Shown: positions 1 to 9,271, counted from the stretch's first letter. The stretch is 64,000 bases of DNA from an uncultured Lentisphaerota bacterium (GCA_903889245.1 CAISWQ010000056.1:159408-223407), one strand, 5' to 3'. Notes: generated by a model from the letters alone, not told the origin. A program made the numbers and translations.

Positions 1-1
1 C

Positions 2-100
2 GCCGACTATTATTACCGCTCCCAGGAAAGTGTGCCGAAGCCGGAAACCGCGACCGCGGCGGCTGGACCGGCGGCCGAAGTTCGGAAGGAAACCACATGA
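2..100 (+). CDS. C-terminal end of an upstream gene (partial), probably exopolysaccharide synthesis
   Basis: This frame is open from the window edge and ends in TGA, overlapping the ATG of the next gene by 3 nt (ATGA). Only 32 residues are visible, starting ADYYYRSQESVPKPE. The tight coupling to a Wza-like export protein suggests the same exopolysaccharide operon. A tyrosine cluster near the C-terminus is seen in bacterial tyrosine autokinases of such operons, but three tyrosines are too little to assign that role. The family cannot be named from what is visible. Confidence 0.6.
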   Translation, partial: ADYYYRSQESVPKPETATAAAGPAAEVRKETT

Positions 101-975
101 GCAGCACCCTGCGTACTTCCTGCACGCTCACGCTCGTGGCGGCCCTGCTGGGCGGTTGGGTGGCGGGCGTGGGTTGTCGTTCTGCCAGCGCGCGCAAGGC
201 GGCTGGTACGGGTACCAACGCGCCGACGGCTGTGGCCAAGTCTAGCGTCAAGGAAACTCCGGCCGCCACCAAGACCACCAAGGCCGTTTCCACGGCCAAG
301 GCCGGCAAGACAACGACAGTGGCCAAGCCCCAACCGGACACTACGGCAACCACCACTAACCGGCCCGGTTTCTTTGCGCGGCTGTTCGGTCCCAAGGTGG
401 CCAAGCCGGCGCCCACACCGGCCACGGCCGCGACCACCGCCAAGTCGCCGGTGCCTGTAGTCACCAACGTCAATACCAATAAGACGTTTGTACCCTATCG
501 CATCCAAGTCAACGATACACTCATCATTTCCCTGCGCGGCATCACACCGGAACAGCCCAATGTAGAGCAGGTGGTGGATGAAAACGGTGAGATCAAGCTG
601 CCCTACATCAGTGCGCTCAAGGCCGAGGGGCGGACGCCCTCTGAACTCGAGACGCTGATCCGGGACACCTACATCGAGCAAAAAATCTACCGCAGGCTTA
701 CGGTCAATATCATCATTCCGGCGCAGACCCAGCCCACCTTCTATGTGAAGGGTGAGGTGCGCTCTCCTGGACGCATCCCCTTCGTCAGTGGCATGACCTT
801 GCTGGCAGGTATCGTCGCGGCGGGTGGTCCGACGGATTTCTTCTCGCCCAACATGACGTTGCTCCGTGGCGGCAAGCGGATCAAATTCAACTACTACGAT
901 CTCGAAAAGTATCCTGAGAAGGATCAGCCTGTGCAGGCGGGCGATATCATTGTTATAGATAAGAGTTGGTTCTAG
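97..975 (+). CDS. Polysaccharide export lipoprotein (Wza/Poly_export family)
   Basis: The 292-aa protein has an N-terminal signal segment ending in a lipobox-like VGC (about residue 27), so it is probably an outer-membrane lipoprotein. A Lys/Thr/Ala-rich linker covers roughly residues 30-130. The conserved part begins at IQVNDTLIISLRG, a Poly_export start, and is followed by an SLBB-like stretch around FYVKGEVRSPGRIPFVSG. Family members line the outer-membrane exit of capsule or exopolysaccharide. The start overlaps the stop of the upstream gene, indicating translational coupling. The protein is shorter than enterobacterial Wza and probably has a single SLBB unit. Confidence 0.85.
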   Translation: MSSTLRTSCTLTLVAALLGGWVAGVGCRSASARKAAGTGTNAPTAVAKSSVKETPAATKTTKAVSTAKAGKTTTVAKPQPDTTATTTNRPGFFARLFGPKVAKPAPTPATAATTAKSPVPVVTNVNTNKTFVPYRIQVNDTLIISLRGITPEQPNVEQVVDENGEIKLPYISALKAEGRTPSELETLIRDTYIEQKIYRRLTVNIIIPAQTQPTFYVKGEVRSPGRIPFVSGMTLLAGIVAAGGPTDFFSPNMTLLRGGKRIKFNYYDLEKYPEKDQPVQAGDIIVIDKSWF

Positions 976-1008
976 GCTCACCTGCCAGGCTGTGTGCGCG
1001 CCCCGGTT

Positions 1009-1085
1009 TTCCAAGCCTTGGAAGAGCGGGGCGCTTGCTTTCCGGGGCTTGGAACGGCGGGGTTCCGGGGTTCAAGCCTTGGGAA
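1009..1085. repeat. TTCCAA/TTGGAA palindrome array, 3 units
   Basis: Three imperfect 15-bp palindromes are centred near 1016, 1047 and 1078, a period of 31 bp. The first reads TTCCAAGCCTTGGAA with one changed arm base; the second and third have G-rich arms. The array lies between the stop of the export lipoprotein gene and the start of the following dehydrogenase gene. It belongs to the window-wide array family described in the findings. Confidence 0.85.
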
Positions 1086-1124
1086 ACGTCGTGGCGTGCT
1101 ATGCTGCCGCCGGAGCAACTTCCG

Positions 1125-2003
1125 ATGAACATTGGCTGGATTGGCACTGGTATCATGGGCGTAGCGATGGCCGGTCGCGTACAGGCGGCTGGTCATGCGT
1201 TGTCTCTCTTTAACCGCAGCCGCGCCAAGGCGGAGCCGCTGTTGGCGCGTGGCGCGCGCTGGTGTGGCAGTCCGGCCGAGGTCGCGCGCGGCGCGGAGAT
1301 CGTGTTCACCATCGTTGGTTTCCCGGCCGATGTCGAAGAGATCTACTTCGGCCGGCAGGGGCTTTTCTCGTCGCAACCAACCACCTGTGCCTTGTTGGTG
1401 GATATGACCACCAGCCCGCCGGAACTCGCGCGCCGGATTGCCCTCGCCGCTGCCACGCGCGGGCAGGCCGCGCTCGATGCGCCCGTCACCGGTGGCGATA
1501 TCGGTGCGCGGGACGGCACACTGGTCATCATGGTCGGCGGCGAGCCTAAGGCGTTCGAGCGCGCCTTGCCGCTGCTGCAGTTGCTGGGGCGGAACGTGGC
1601 GCGCGTCGGTGGGCCGGGGGCCGGCCAGCAAGCCAAGCTGGTGAACCAGATTCTGATTGCCGGCGCGATGATTGGCGTGTGCGAGGCACTGCTGGTGGCC
1701 TCGCGTGCCGGGCTGGACGGTGCGCAACTGGTCACGCTGCTGGGCGAAGGCGCTGCCGGTTCGTGGGCGTTGCAGCGATTGGGCCCGCGTCTGCTACGCG
1801 GCGATTACGCACCGGGTTTTATGGTGGAGCATTTCCTCAAGGACCTTGGTCTTGCCCTGCGCGAAGCTGCCGTGCTCAATCTCAAGCTGCCGGGCGTGGA
1901 ACTGGCGCAACAGCTCTATGAAAAGGTCCGCGCGCGCGGTCACGGCCGCAGCGGAACGCAGGCGCTCCTGCTCGCGCTGGAAGAACTTAAGGCCCAACAC
2001 TAA
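1125..2003 (+). CDS. NAD(P)-dependent 3-hydroxyisobutyrate dehydrogenase-family oxidoreductase
   Basis: The 292-aa protein has the two-domain layout of beta-hydroxyacid dehydrogenases. An N-terminal Rossmann motif GWIGTGIMG occupies residues 4-12, the substrate loop is DAPVTGGDIGARDGTL, and the catalytic Lys is in AKLVNQI (about residue 171). Members reduce or oxidise short 3-hydroxy acids such as 3-hydroxyisobutyrate or tartronate semialdehyde; the exact substrate cannot be read from sequence. ATG 1125 is chosen because family homology starts there; an in-frame ATG at 1101 would add eight residues. The gene stands alone, and the next gene is convergent. Confidence 0.9.
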   Translation: MNIGWIGTGIMGVAMAGRVQAAGHALSLFNRSRAKAEPLLARGARWCGSPAEVARGAEIVFTIVGFPADVEEIYFGRQGLFSSQPTTCALLVDMTTSPPELARRIALAAATRGQAALDAPVTGGDIGARDGTLVIMVGGEPKAFERALPLLQLLGRNVARVGGPGAGQQAKLVNQILIAGAMIGVCEALLVASRAGLDGAQLVTLLGEGAAGSWALQRLGPRLLRGDYAPGFMVEHFLKDLGLALREAAVLNLKLPGVELAQQLYEKVRARGHGRSGTQALLLALEELKAQH

Positions 2004-2009
2004 ATCGCA

Positions 2010-2804
2010 TTAGACGTGCGGCTCAATGGCGATGTGGACGCGCTCGGTCTGCGTCTGGATGTCGAGCAGGCGGCCGACATGGTCCATATGCTCCACCGCC
2101 TTGCGCAATTCCTCGATGTCAAGGCCCTCGGACGTGATCGCCTCCCGCGCGCGCGCCGGAATCAGATTTGCCAGTTTGAAGACTTGCACTGGCACGCGGA
2201 TCACGGCATCCCAGTCCGTGGCTGTGCTGCGCTGGATCGAAATGACCACATCCAATCCGGCCTTCGCGTGACCATGATGTGTATGTTTCTTCTCGGCCTG
2301 TGGCGCGGGTGCCGGAGCGGGAACTGGTGCCGGCATCGGTGGTGGCGGCGGCGCAGGGGGCGGCTCACTAACGACTGGCGCGGCGGCCGGCGGGGGGGCC
2401 GCGACTACTTTGGTCGCCTTGATGAGAGGGACGGCTTCCGCCGCGGCGGCCTTGGCTGGCGTCACGGCAGCTTGCGTCACCTTGGTGGTGGTCTTCTTGG
2501 GTATCTCCACCGGTTTGGTGACCGGGAGCATGGCCGGCGGTTTGGGCGCGACGAACTCGGTCTCTTCTGCCGGGGTCGGGGTCGGTGCCGGCACCAGCGG
2601 TGGTGGCGGTGGTGGCGGTGGCGCGGGTGGCTTGGGCGTGATCGTGGTCGGCGGCCGGATGGTCGTTGCCGGAGCTGCGCCGGGTTTGCCTTCCGGCTTC
2701 TTTTTGAACACCGTCACCAACAGCTTTTTATTGCACGCCGGGCAGGTGTTATCGCACGCCTCGGGGTCATAAATGTTTTTGCAAAACGGGCATTTGATTT
2801 TCAT
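2010..2804 (-). CDS. Zinc-ribbon protein with long proline-rich linker, function unknown
   Basis: The 264-aa protein opens with a zinc ribbon, MKIKCPFCKNIYDPEACDN followed by CPACNKK, giving two CxxC pairs in the first 25 residues. Next comes a low-complexity linker of about 150 residues rich in Pro, Ala and Thr, including runs of eight prolines. A compact C-terminal domain of about 80 residues (from GLDVVISIQ) ends the protein. No signal peptide is seen, so it is probably cytoplasmic. Zinc-ribbon heads of this kind often precede regulatory or scaffold proteins in PVC bacteria; no function is assigned. The ATG is chosen at the zinc ribbon. The gene converges on the upstream dehydrogenase gene with a 6-nt gap. 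Confidence 0.75.
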   Translation of the reverse strand: MKIKCPFCKNIYDPEACDNTCPACNKKLLVTVFKKKPEGKPGAAPATTIRPPTTITPKPPAPPPPPPPPLVPAPTPTPAEETEFVAPKPPAMLPVTKPVEIPKKTTTKVTQAAVTPAKAAAAEAVPLIKATKVVAAPPPAAAPVVSEPPPAPPPPPMPAPVPAPAPAPQAEKKHTHHGHAKAGLDVVISIQRSTATDWDAVIRVPVQVFKLANLIPARAREAITSEGLDIEELRKAVEHMDHVGRLLDIQTQTERVHIAIEPHV

Positions 2805-2914
2805 GAGGACTCCATGTAGCGCGGCGGATTTCATGCCCGAATCCCTTGGCGCTGGCAAGTCTTTTACACCGCTTGCTTCCCGGAGCGGTTCCCCTAAGAT
2901 GCCCGGCGACCGCC

Positions 2915-3841
2915 ATGCACAAGGTTCATCACGCTTTCTTTGCCGCCGCGTTGCTGGTGTTGTTGTTCTCCGGCTGCGGTCGGCGGGACACGGCTGCGCC
3001 GCCCGTGTCAGCGGTGCCCCTGGCGGGTTTCGATGGTGCGCGCGCGTTGGCCGAGGTCGCGGCCTTGGTTGCCTTGGGTCCGCGCGAAGCCGGCAGCCCC
3101 AACACGCTCAAGGCCGCGGACTATCTCGCTACCCGGCTCCGGACCTTGGGCCTGCCGGTCGAGCGTCAAACCTTTACGGCCGCCGCGCCCGGTGGCACGG
3201 CCACCTTCCATAACGTCGTTGGGAAAATCGCCGGCCGCGGTCGCGGCCTCATTGTGCTCGGCGCGCACTACGACACCAAGGGCGGCATCCCCGGCTTCGT
3301 CGGCGCGAACGATTCGGGCAGCGGTGTGGGCGTATTGCTGGAGCTGGCGCGGATTCTGAAGCATGGCTGGACGGATGCGCCGGACGTCTGGCTCGCCTTC
3401 CTCGATGGCGAGGAATGCCGCGAAAGCTACGGCCCCCATGACGGCCTCCACGGCAGCCGCCATTTGGTCCAACAACTCGTCGCCGCCGGCCGCACCAACG
3501 AGGTGCGCGGCGTTATCGTGCTCGACATGATCGGCGATCGTGACCTGACTGTGACGTTGCCTCCCAACGGCGACGCGCGCCTGACCGCGCTCGTCCTGGA
3601 GGCCGCCACCCGGGAAGGCGTGCGCCAGAAATTCAGCCTTGCCCCCGGCCCGATCCTCGATGACCACCAGCCGTTTCTTGATGCCGGTCTGCCCGCTGTG
3701 GACGTGATTGATTTCTTCTATGGCAGTGCGCCCGGTCTGCACGACTACTGGCACACCCCCGCCGACACGCTCGACAAAGTGAGCGCCGACAGCCTGCAGG
3801 TTATCGGACGTGTCGTGTTGCGAATGCTGACCTCGCTTTGA
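2915..3841 (+). CDS. M28-family zinc aminopeptidase / glutaminyl cyclase-like lipoprotein
   Basis: The 308-aa protein has a signal peptide ending in a lipobox (LLFSGCG), so it is probably a periplasmic or outer-membrane lipoprotein. Metal ligands of the M28 fold are visible in order: His/Asp in AHYDTK, Asp in ANDSGSG, Glu pair in DGEEC, Asp in MIGDRD and the terminal His in HTPADT. The set fits both M28 aminopeptidases and bacterial glutaminyl-peptide cyclotransferases; the FLDGEEC motif slightly favours the latter subgroup. A candidate promoter, TTGCTT then TAAGAT 16 nt on, ends about 14 nt before the ATG. Confidence 0.85.
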   Translation: MHKVHHAFFAAALLVLLFSGCGRRDTAAPPVSAVPLAGFDGARALAEVAALVALGPREAGSPNTLKAADYLATRLRTLGLPVERQTFTAAAPGGTATFHNVVGKIAGRGRGLIVLGAHYDTKGGIPGFVGANDSGSGVGVLLELARILKHGWTDAPDVWLAFLDGEECRESYGPHDGLHGSRHLVQQLVAAGRTNEVRGVIVLDMIGDRDLTVTLPPNGDARLTALVLEAATREGVRQKFSLAPGPILDDHQPFLDAGLPAVDVIDFFYGSAPGLHDYWHTPADTLDKVSADSLQVIGRVVLRMLTSL

Positions 3842-3892
3842 CGAAGTCCGCAGGCTGGAAACCATGCGGCGGCTCTCCCATGCATAAGGGGC

Positions 3893-3921
3893 TTGGCGGC
3901 CCTGCGGCGGGAGTGTATGAA
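3893..3921 (+). promoter_or_regulatory. Sigma-70-like promoter of the FadL-like gene
   Basis: A -35 box TTGGCG (3893-3898) is followed by a 17-nt spacer and a -10 box TATGAA (3916-3921). The ATG at 3929 begins only 7 nt downstream of the -10 box, so transcription should start at or next to the start codon (leaderless mRNA). This placement also argues against the upstream in-frame ATG at 3917, which lies inside the -10 box. Confidence 0.55.
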
Positions 3922-3928
3922 TCACGCC

Positions 3929-5188
3929 ATGCAAAGCGCCTTGTTCCGTCGTTGCTGGCTGTGGAGTGTGGCGATGCTGTTGGTGGCGCCGGCGCTGGCC
4001 GGCGAGGCAAACTATCAGCCCTACATCGTCGGCGAGCGCGCACCCGGCATGGGCGGCGCGGTCTGCGCGACGGCAGAGGGCATGGATGCCGCCTTCTATA
4101 ATCCGGCCGGCTTGGGCCGTGTGAAGCGCGCTTCGGTCTCCATCAACGGCACCTTCTACGGCTTCCAGCACTACTCCACCGATGACAACCTTTTTCCCGG
4201 TGAGGCGCTGGGTGTGAACTCGTTCATCACCATCCCCGCCGGTATCAGCGGCGTGCGCCGGCTCGGCGAGGGCCTCGTCGGCGCGTTCTCGGTCTTCGTC
4301 CCCTCGCAAAGCTCGGCCAAGGAAATCCGCGCCTTTGCCGAGCGCCAGCATTTCTATAACTCCAGCTACGACGAACAAACGCTCTGGGCCGGTCCCGCGC
4401 TGGGCTGGCAGGTGAACGAGCGCCTGACGCTGGGCGCCGGCCTGTACGCGGTGTATCAGAACGTCACGCAGTTCAACAACCTCTACTGGGGCGACTATGC
4501 CTACGCCTATGCCGTCAACTACGACTACGCGACCTGGGGCCTGCTGGCGTCCGTCGGCGCGCAGTATAACCTGACCGAACAGTGGATGATGGGCTTGACG
4601 TTGCAGTCACCCTCGCTCGCGCTCTACGGCAGCGGCAAGTGGCAGGAGCATGGCCTGATGGCCGACGGCCGGCCCCACAACGCCGACTACGTTTACCTGG
4701 ACGACCTCGACGCCGCCAACGGCCTCCCGCTTCAGCTCAAGCTCGGGCTGGCCTGGCATGAGCAGAAAAAATTCACTGTGGGTGTGGATGTGACGCACCA
4801 CTTTGCGCGCAGCTACGATGCGCTCTCCAATGCCGACACCGCCCTGGAGCGGCATCGGCAGGCGGTCACCGATGTGCAGGCCGGCATCGAGTATTACCTC
4901 GGCGGCCGCTACCCCGTGCGCGCCGGCGCCTTCACCAGCTTCTCGGCCGCGCCGGAGGTGGACGCGCAGGACCTCTACGCGCTGGCGCACGTGGACCTCT
5001 ACGGCCTGACGGCTAGCGTGGGCTTGGAGAGCGAACATCTGGTCGTCAACCTTGGGCTCAATTACATTTTCGGTTCCGGCCAGGCCATCGGCCGCAGCTT
5101 CAACGGCGAGCACACCCTGACAAGCGCCGTCGTCCACACCGATGAGCAGGCGCTCTACCTCTTCTTCACCACCGCCTACCTGTTCTGA
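3929..5188 (+). CDS. FadL/OMPP1/TodX-family outer-membrane transporter
   Basis: The 419-aa protein has a signal peptide (cleavage after PALAG) and a mature N-terminus with the FadL-type hatch features: AKG-like GERAPGMGGAVCATAEGMDAAFYNPAGLG. The rest has the alternating aromatic/polar pattern of a beta-barrel, ends in aromatic ALYLFFTTAYLF and closes with Phe, as outer-membrane proteins do. FadL relatives take up hydrophobic compounds such as fatty acids or aromatic hydrocarbons. ATG 3929 is preferred over 3917 because the -10 box covers the latter. The gene is probably monocistronic. Confidence 0.85.
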   Translation: MQSALFRRCWLWSVAMLLVAPALAGEANYQPYIVGERAPGMGGAVCATAEGMDAAFYNPAGLGRVKRASVSINGTFYGFQHYSTDDNLFPGEALGVNSFITIPAGISGVRRLGEGLVGAFSVFVPSQSSAKEIRAFAERQHFYNSSYDEQTLWAGPALGWQVNERLTLGAGLYAVYQNVTQFNNLYWGDYAYAYAVNYDYATWGLLASVGAQYNLTEQWMMGLTLQSPSLALYGSGKWQEHGLMADGRPHNADYVYLDDLDAANGLPLQLKLGLAWHEQKKFTVGVDVTHHFARSYDALSNADTALERHRQAVTDVQAGIEYYLGGRYPVRAGAFTSFSAAPEVDAQDLYALAHVDLYGLTASVGLESEHLVVNLGLNYIFGSGQAIGRSFNGEHTLTSAVVHTDEQALYLFFTTAYLF

Positions 5189-5208
5189 CACCGGCCGGCC
5201 GCGAACCT

Positions 5209-5317
5209 TTCCGAGCCTTGGAAAAAGCAGCCGGAAAATTTCCAAGGCTTGGAATTTTATTTCGCGAGATTTTCCAATCCTTGAAAAAATCGCCCCGCCA
5301 TTTTCCAATCCTTGGAA
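5209..5317. repeat. TTCCAA/TTGGAA palindrome array, 4 units
   Basis: Centres lie near 5216, 5247, 5278 and 5310, with intervals of 31-32 bp. The third unit lacks one G of its right arm. The array starts about 20 nt after the FadL-like stop codon and runs into the GTAGCGGC hairpin element. Confidence 0.9.
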
Positions 5318-5318
5318 A

Positions 5319-5369
5319 CTGTAGCGGCAGGCTATGCCCGCCGGCGGCGGCCATAGGCCGCCGCTACAG
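5319..5369. repeat. GTAGCGGC hairpin element (long form)
   Basis: A 51-nt inverted repeat has outer arms CTGTAGCGGC and GCCGCTACAG and inner words CTATG / CATAG flanked by GC-rich sequence. A copy of the same length occurs at 32780-32830, with shorter relatives at 11240 and 31620. It resembles a REP-type extragenic palindrome. Confidence 0.75.
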
Positions 5370-5406
5370 CAGCCAAATGCTCCGCACCGTGCTATAACTC
5401 GCGCCC

Positions 5407-6561
5407 ATGACCCGGCGCGAACGTTTGCTGGCGACGCTGCGCGGCCAAAAGGTGGACCGGCCCGCGGTGAGCTTCTACGAGATCGGCGGCTTCGTGGTGT
5501 ACCCCGCCGATCCCGATCCCTACAACATCTATAACGCGCCCGACTGGCGGCCGCTGCTGCAACTGGCGGAGGAGCGCACCGACCTCATCCGCATGCTGAG
5601 TCCCGTCCGCGCCCGCTCGCACGATCCCGCCGGCTCCGCCACCTCCGCGGTGTGGCGGGAATTTTTCCACGAGGAGACGCGCGAGGAGCACGACTGCCGC
5701 GTCACGCGCACCACGGTGCGCGTCGCCGGCCGCACACTGACGCAGACGACGAAGCGCGAGCGCGAGCTCGACACCGTCTGGACCACCGAGCCGCTGCTCA
5801 AGGACACCGACGATATCCGCGCCTTCCTGCAAATCCCCGACGCGGCCTTCGCGGAGACCGTGGATGTCGCGCCGCTGCTCGCCGCCGAGACGGCGCTCGG
5901 CGACCGCGGCCTCGTGATGGTGGATACCGAGGATCCGCTCTGCGCGGCGGCCGCCCTGTTCAGCCTCGAGAACTACACCGTGCTCGCGCTGACCGAGCAG
6001 GAACTTTTTCATCAATTGCTGGAAAAATTCGCGCGCCGCATTCACGCGCGCACCGAACAAGTGAGCCGCCAGTTTCCCGGTCGCCTCTGGCGCATCTACG
6101 GCCCCGAATATGCCTCGGCGCCCTATCTGCCGCCGGAGTTGTTCCGCGAGTACGTCGTGCGCTACACCGGGCCGATGGTGCGCGCCATCCAGGCGCACGG
6201 CGGCTTCGCGCGCATCCACTCGCACGGCCGGCTGCGCGGAATTTTGGGGCACATCGCCACGCTGAACGCCGATGCGCTCGACCCCCTCGAGCCGCCGCCA
6301 CACGGCGACATGGAACTCGCCGAGGTCCGCGAACGCGTCGGCCGGCAGATGGTGCTCTTCGGCAACCTGGAAATCAGCGACATCGAGCTGCTGCCGCCCG
6401 ACGCCTTCGCCGAAAAAGTCCGGCGCGCGCTCGACGAGGGAACGCGCGGCGCGGGCCGCGGCTTTGTGCTGATGCCTTCGGCCTCGCCCTACGGCCGCAC
6501 TATTTCCGCGCGCACGATACAAAACTACGAAACCATGGTGCGCCTGGTGGAGGGCTGGTGA
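5407..6561 (+). CDS. Uroporphyrinogen decarboxylase-family (URO-D/MtaA-like) protein
   Basis: The 384-aa protein shows the fold markers of the URO-D superfamily: N-terminal MTRRERLLATLRGQKVDRP, a central region around RIHSHGRLRGIL and a C-terminal MPSASPYG segment. In PVC bacteria such paralogues are usually not haem enzymes but belong to the corrinoid methyltransferase-like branch (MtaA/CmuA type), and they are often placed next to glycoside hydrolases. That role is inferred. A TATAAC box ends 8 nt before the ATG. The next gene begins 1 nt after the stop, so the two are co-transcribed. Confidence 0.8.
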   Translation: MTRRERLLATLRGQKVDRPAVSFYEIGGFVVYPADPDPYNIYNAPDWRPLLQLAEERTDLIRMLSPVRARSHDPAGSATSAVWREFFHEETREEHDCRVTRTTVRVAGRTLTQTTKRERELDTVWTTEPLLKDTDDIRAFLQIPDAAFAETVDVAPLLAAETALGDRGLVMVDTEDPLCAAAALFSLENYTVLALTEQELFHQLLEKFARRIHARTEQVSRQFPGRLWRIYGPEYASAPYLPPELFREYVVRYTGPMVRAIQAHGGFARIHSHGRLRGILGHIATLNADALDPLEPPPHGDMELAEVRERVGRQMVLFGNLEISDIELLPPDAFAEKVRRALDEGTRGAGRGFVLMPSASPYGRTISARTIQNYETMVRLVEGW

Positions 6562-6562
6562 T

Positions 6563-9148
6563 ATGAAACGCTGGTTGCTCTGTGCGCTGTTCCTCGCGTT
6601 CGCCGCCACGGCGCAGCCCTCGGCATCCGATGCGGCGGCCGCCCTGTTGACCCGGCTGCTGCCGGCGCACACCAAGTCATTCGTGTTCGAGCAGATCGCC
6701 GCGGAAAACGGACGCGATGTTTTTGAGCTGGAGAGCCGCGGGGAAAAAATCTGCATCCGCGGGAACAACGGCGTCGCCATGGCGATGGGACTCAACTGGT
6801 ATCTCAAGCATCACTGTCATTGCCACGTCTCGTGGTACGGCGACCAACTGCGCCTGCCGCAGCCGCTGCCGCACGTCGCGCCCAAGGAACGCCACGCGAG
6901 CTGGGCGCAGCACCGCTACTTCCTCAACTACTGCTGCTTCGGCTATTCGCTGCCGTGGTGGGACTGGCCGCAGTGGGAGCGGCTGATCGACTGGATGGCG
7001 CTCAACGGCGTGAACCTGCCGCTGGCGGTCACCGGCCAGGAGGCGGTGTGGCAGGCGGTCTGCCGCCGGCTCGGCATGAGCGACGCGCAGACCATCGGAT
7101 TCCTCGCGGGTCCGCCCTACCTGCCGTTCCAATGGATGGGCTGCCTCGATGGCTACGGCGGGCCGCTGCCGCAGCGGTGGATTGGGCAGCACGCGGAGCT
7201 GGAGCACAAGATTCTCGCGCGCGAGCGCGAGCTGGGCATGCGCCCGGTCTTGCAGGGCTTCACCGGCCACGTGCCGGGCGCGGTCGCCAAACTTTTCCCG
7301 CAGGCGCCGCTCCAGCGCATCAAGTGGATCGAGTGGGAGACGCACCTGCTCGATCCGCTCGACCCGCTCTTCGCCATGATCGCGCAACTGTTTCTGGAGG
7401 AGCAGACCAGGCTGTTCGGCAGCGATCATCTCTACGCGGCCGACACCTTCATCGAGATGACGCCACCCAGCGGCGACGAAAAATATCTCGCCGACCTCGG
7501 CCGCGCGATTTATGCCGGCATGGCCACGAGCGACCCGCAGGCCGTGTGGGTGCTGCAGGGCTGGGCGTTCATGAACAAGCGCCAGTTCTGGACGCAGCCG
7601 CGGTTCAAGGCGTTCCTCGACGCCGTCCCCAACGAGCGGATGGTCGTGCTCGACCTCTTCTGCGAGACGACGCCGATGTGGGACAAGACCGACGCCTTCT
7701 GCGGCAAGCCGTGGCTCTGGTGCAACGTGCAGAGCTTCGGGCGCAACGTCGGCCTGGGCGCGGCGCTTGATCGCAATAACGGCGGCCTGTTTGCCGCGCG
7801 GCGCAACCCGCAGAGCGGCCGGCTCGCCGGGCTCGGCTTCGTCAACGAGGGGCTCTGCTACAACCCCATCGCCTACGACCTGCTGTTCGAGAACGCCTGG
7901 CGCGAGCAGCCGGTGGAGCTGAACGCCTGGATCGGCGACTACGCCCTGCACCGCTACGGCAAACCGCAAGCCGCGGCCCAGCGCGCCTGGCAGGCACCGC
8001 TCGCCATCGCCTTCAACCAGCCGACCCGGTGCAGCACACCCATCACCTCGGTGCCGGCGCTGAACGCCTCGCGCCAGAACAAGCCACAGGATTTTTTGCG
8101 GTTGGCCAGCGCCTGGAGTGATCTGCTGGAAGCGGCGGATGCGCTCGGCGGGGAAGACACGTTCCGCTTTGACCTGGTCAACATCGCCCGGCAGGTGCTG
8201 GCCGACTACTCGAACCAGCTCCACCACGATATGGCCAGAGCCTGGCTCGCCAAGGACGCCACCGGTCTCGACAAATCAGGGCGGCGCTTCCTGGAACTGA
8301 TCGGCGACCTCGATGAATTGCTTGCGACTCGTTCGGAGTTTCTGCTGGGCGGCTGGCTGGAGGATGCCAGGCGCTGGGGCGCCACGCCGGACGAACGCGC
8401 GAAGTGCGAGTGGAACGCGCGCCGCGTGCTGACGCTCTGGGGCGAAACCTTCGCGATCAACGACTACGCGCGCAAGCAGTGGTCGGGCCTGCTCTCTGGC
8501 TATTACGCCCCGCGGTGGCAGCGCTTCCTCGAACTCGCCCGCCAGGCGCTGCGCGCGAACCAGTCCCTGAATGTCATGGCCTATCACCAGGAACTGCTGC
8601 AGTGGACGGCGCAATGGGCCGGCCGCCAGGAAAGCTATCCGGCGCAGCCGCGCGGCGACAGTATCGCCATCGCCCGCCGGCTCTGGACGAAATATTCACC
8701 GGACTTCAAACGCGAACCGGCCGCGCCCGATATCCGCAGCCTGACCACCGGCAAGCCGGCGACGTGCTCCTCGGCCTTGCCGCAGCATCCGGTGGAATTC
8801 GCCAACGACGGCTTCCTCGACACCCAGAATTTCTGGGCCACCGATGTGCAGCAGGATCCTGTGCCGTGGTGGCAGGTGGACCTGGAAAAACCGACGACCG
8901 TCGGCCGCGTGGTGGTCGTCTGCTTTTACGCTGGCCAACGCCACTACGGCTTCACGGTAGAAGTCTCCGACGACGCGCAGCACTGGACCATGGTGGCCGA
9001 CCGCCGCGACAACAAGCAGCCCTCGACTGCCGAGGGCTACACCTGCAACTTCCCGCCGCGCGCCATCCGCTACATCCGCGTCACGCAGACGCACAACTCC
9101 GCCAACACCGGCCGCCACCTGGTGGAAGTCCTCGCCTTCGAGCACTGA
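6563..9148 (+). CDS. Secreted alpha-N-acetylglucosaminidase (GH89) with C-terminal F5/8C-type domain
   Basis: The 861-aa protein has a signal peptide and the NAGLU domain order. A small N-terminal domain is followed by a TIM barrel with MALNGVNLPLAVTGQEAVW. The two putative catalytic glutamates are in DTFIEMTPPSG (about residue 298) and FVNEGLCYN (about residue 429), matching the human NAGLU pair. An all-alpha region follows, and a discoidin-like (F5/8 type C) sugar-binding domain covers about residues 755-861 (WWQVDLEKPTTVGRVVV). GH89 enzymes cleave terminal alpha-linked GlcNAc, for example on mucin or heparan sulfate. It is coupled to the URO-D-family gene. Confidence 0.93.
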   Translation: MKRWLLCALFLAFAATAQPSASDAAAALLTRLLPAHTKSFVFEQIAAENGRDVFELESRGEKICIRGNNGVAMAMGLNWYLKHHCHCHVSWYGDQLRLPQPLPHVAPKERHASWAQHRYFLNYCCFGYSLPWWDWPQWERLIDWMALNGVNLPLAVTGQEAVWQAVCRRLGMSDAQTIGFLAGPPYLPFQWMGCLDGYGGPLPQRWIGQHAELEHKILARERELGMRPVLQGFTGHVPGAVAKLFPQAPLQRIKWIEWETHLLDPLDPLFAMIAQLFLEEQTRLFGSDHLYAADTFIEMTPPSGDEKYLADLGRAIYAGMATSDPQAVWVLQGWAFMNKRQFWTQPRFKAFLDAVPNERMVVLDLFCETTPMWDKTDAFCGKPWLWCNVQSFGRNVGLGAALDRNNGGLFAARRNPQSGRLAGLGFVNEGLCYNPIAYDLLFENAWREQPVELNAWIGDYALHRYGKPQAAAQRAWQAPLAIAFNQPTRCSTPITSVPALNASRQNKPQDFLRLASAWSDLLEAADALGGEDTFRFDLVNIARQVLADYSNQLHHDMARAWLAKDATGLDKSGRRFLELIGDLDELLATRSEFLLGGWLEDARRWGATPDERAKCEWNARRVLTLWGETFAINDYARKQWSGLLSGYYAPRWQRFLELARQALRANQSLNVMAYHQELLQWTAQWAGRQESYPAQPRGDSIAIARRLWTKYSPDFKREPAAPDIRSLTTGKPATCSSALPQHPVEFANDGFLDTQNFWATDVQQDPVPWWQVDLEKPTTVGRVVVVCFYAGQRHYGFTVEVSDDAQHWTMVADRRDNKQPSTAEGYTCNFPPRAIRYIRVTQTHNSANTGRHLVEVLAFEH

Positions 9149-9151
9149 CGT

Positions 9152-9228
9152 TTCCAAGGCTTGGAAAAATCCCCGCGAAATTTTCCAGGGCTTGGAAAAA
9201 ATTCTGTGAGATTTTCCAAGCCTTGGAA
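9152..9228. repeat. TTCCAA/TTGGAA palindrome array, 3 units
   Basis: Centres are at 9159, 9190 and 9221, exactly 31 bp apart. The array begins three nt after the GH89 stop codon and lies between convergent genes. Confidence 0.92.
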
Positions 9229-9271
9229 ACCGGAAGCGGCGTGGTCAGCCTGGCCGGCCTGCGCCGGGTCG

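Noticed and set aside
3917..3928. Upstream ATG as start of the FadL-like gene
   Set aside because: It lies inside the likely -10 box, and the downstream ATG gives a normal signal peptide.
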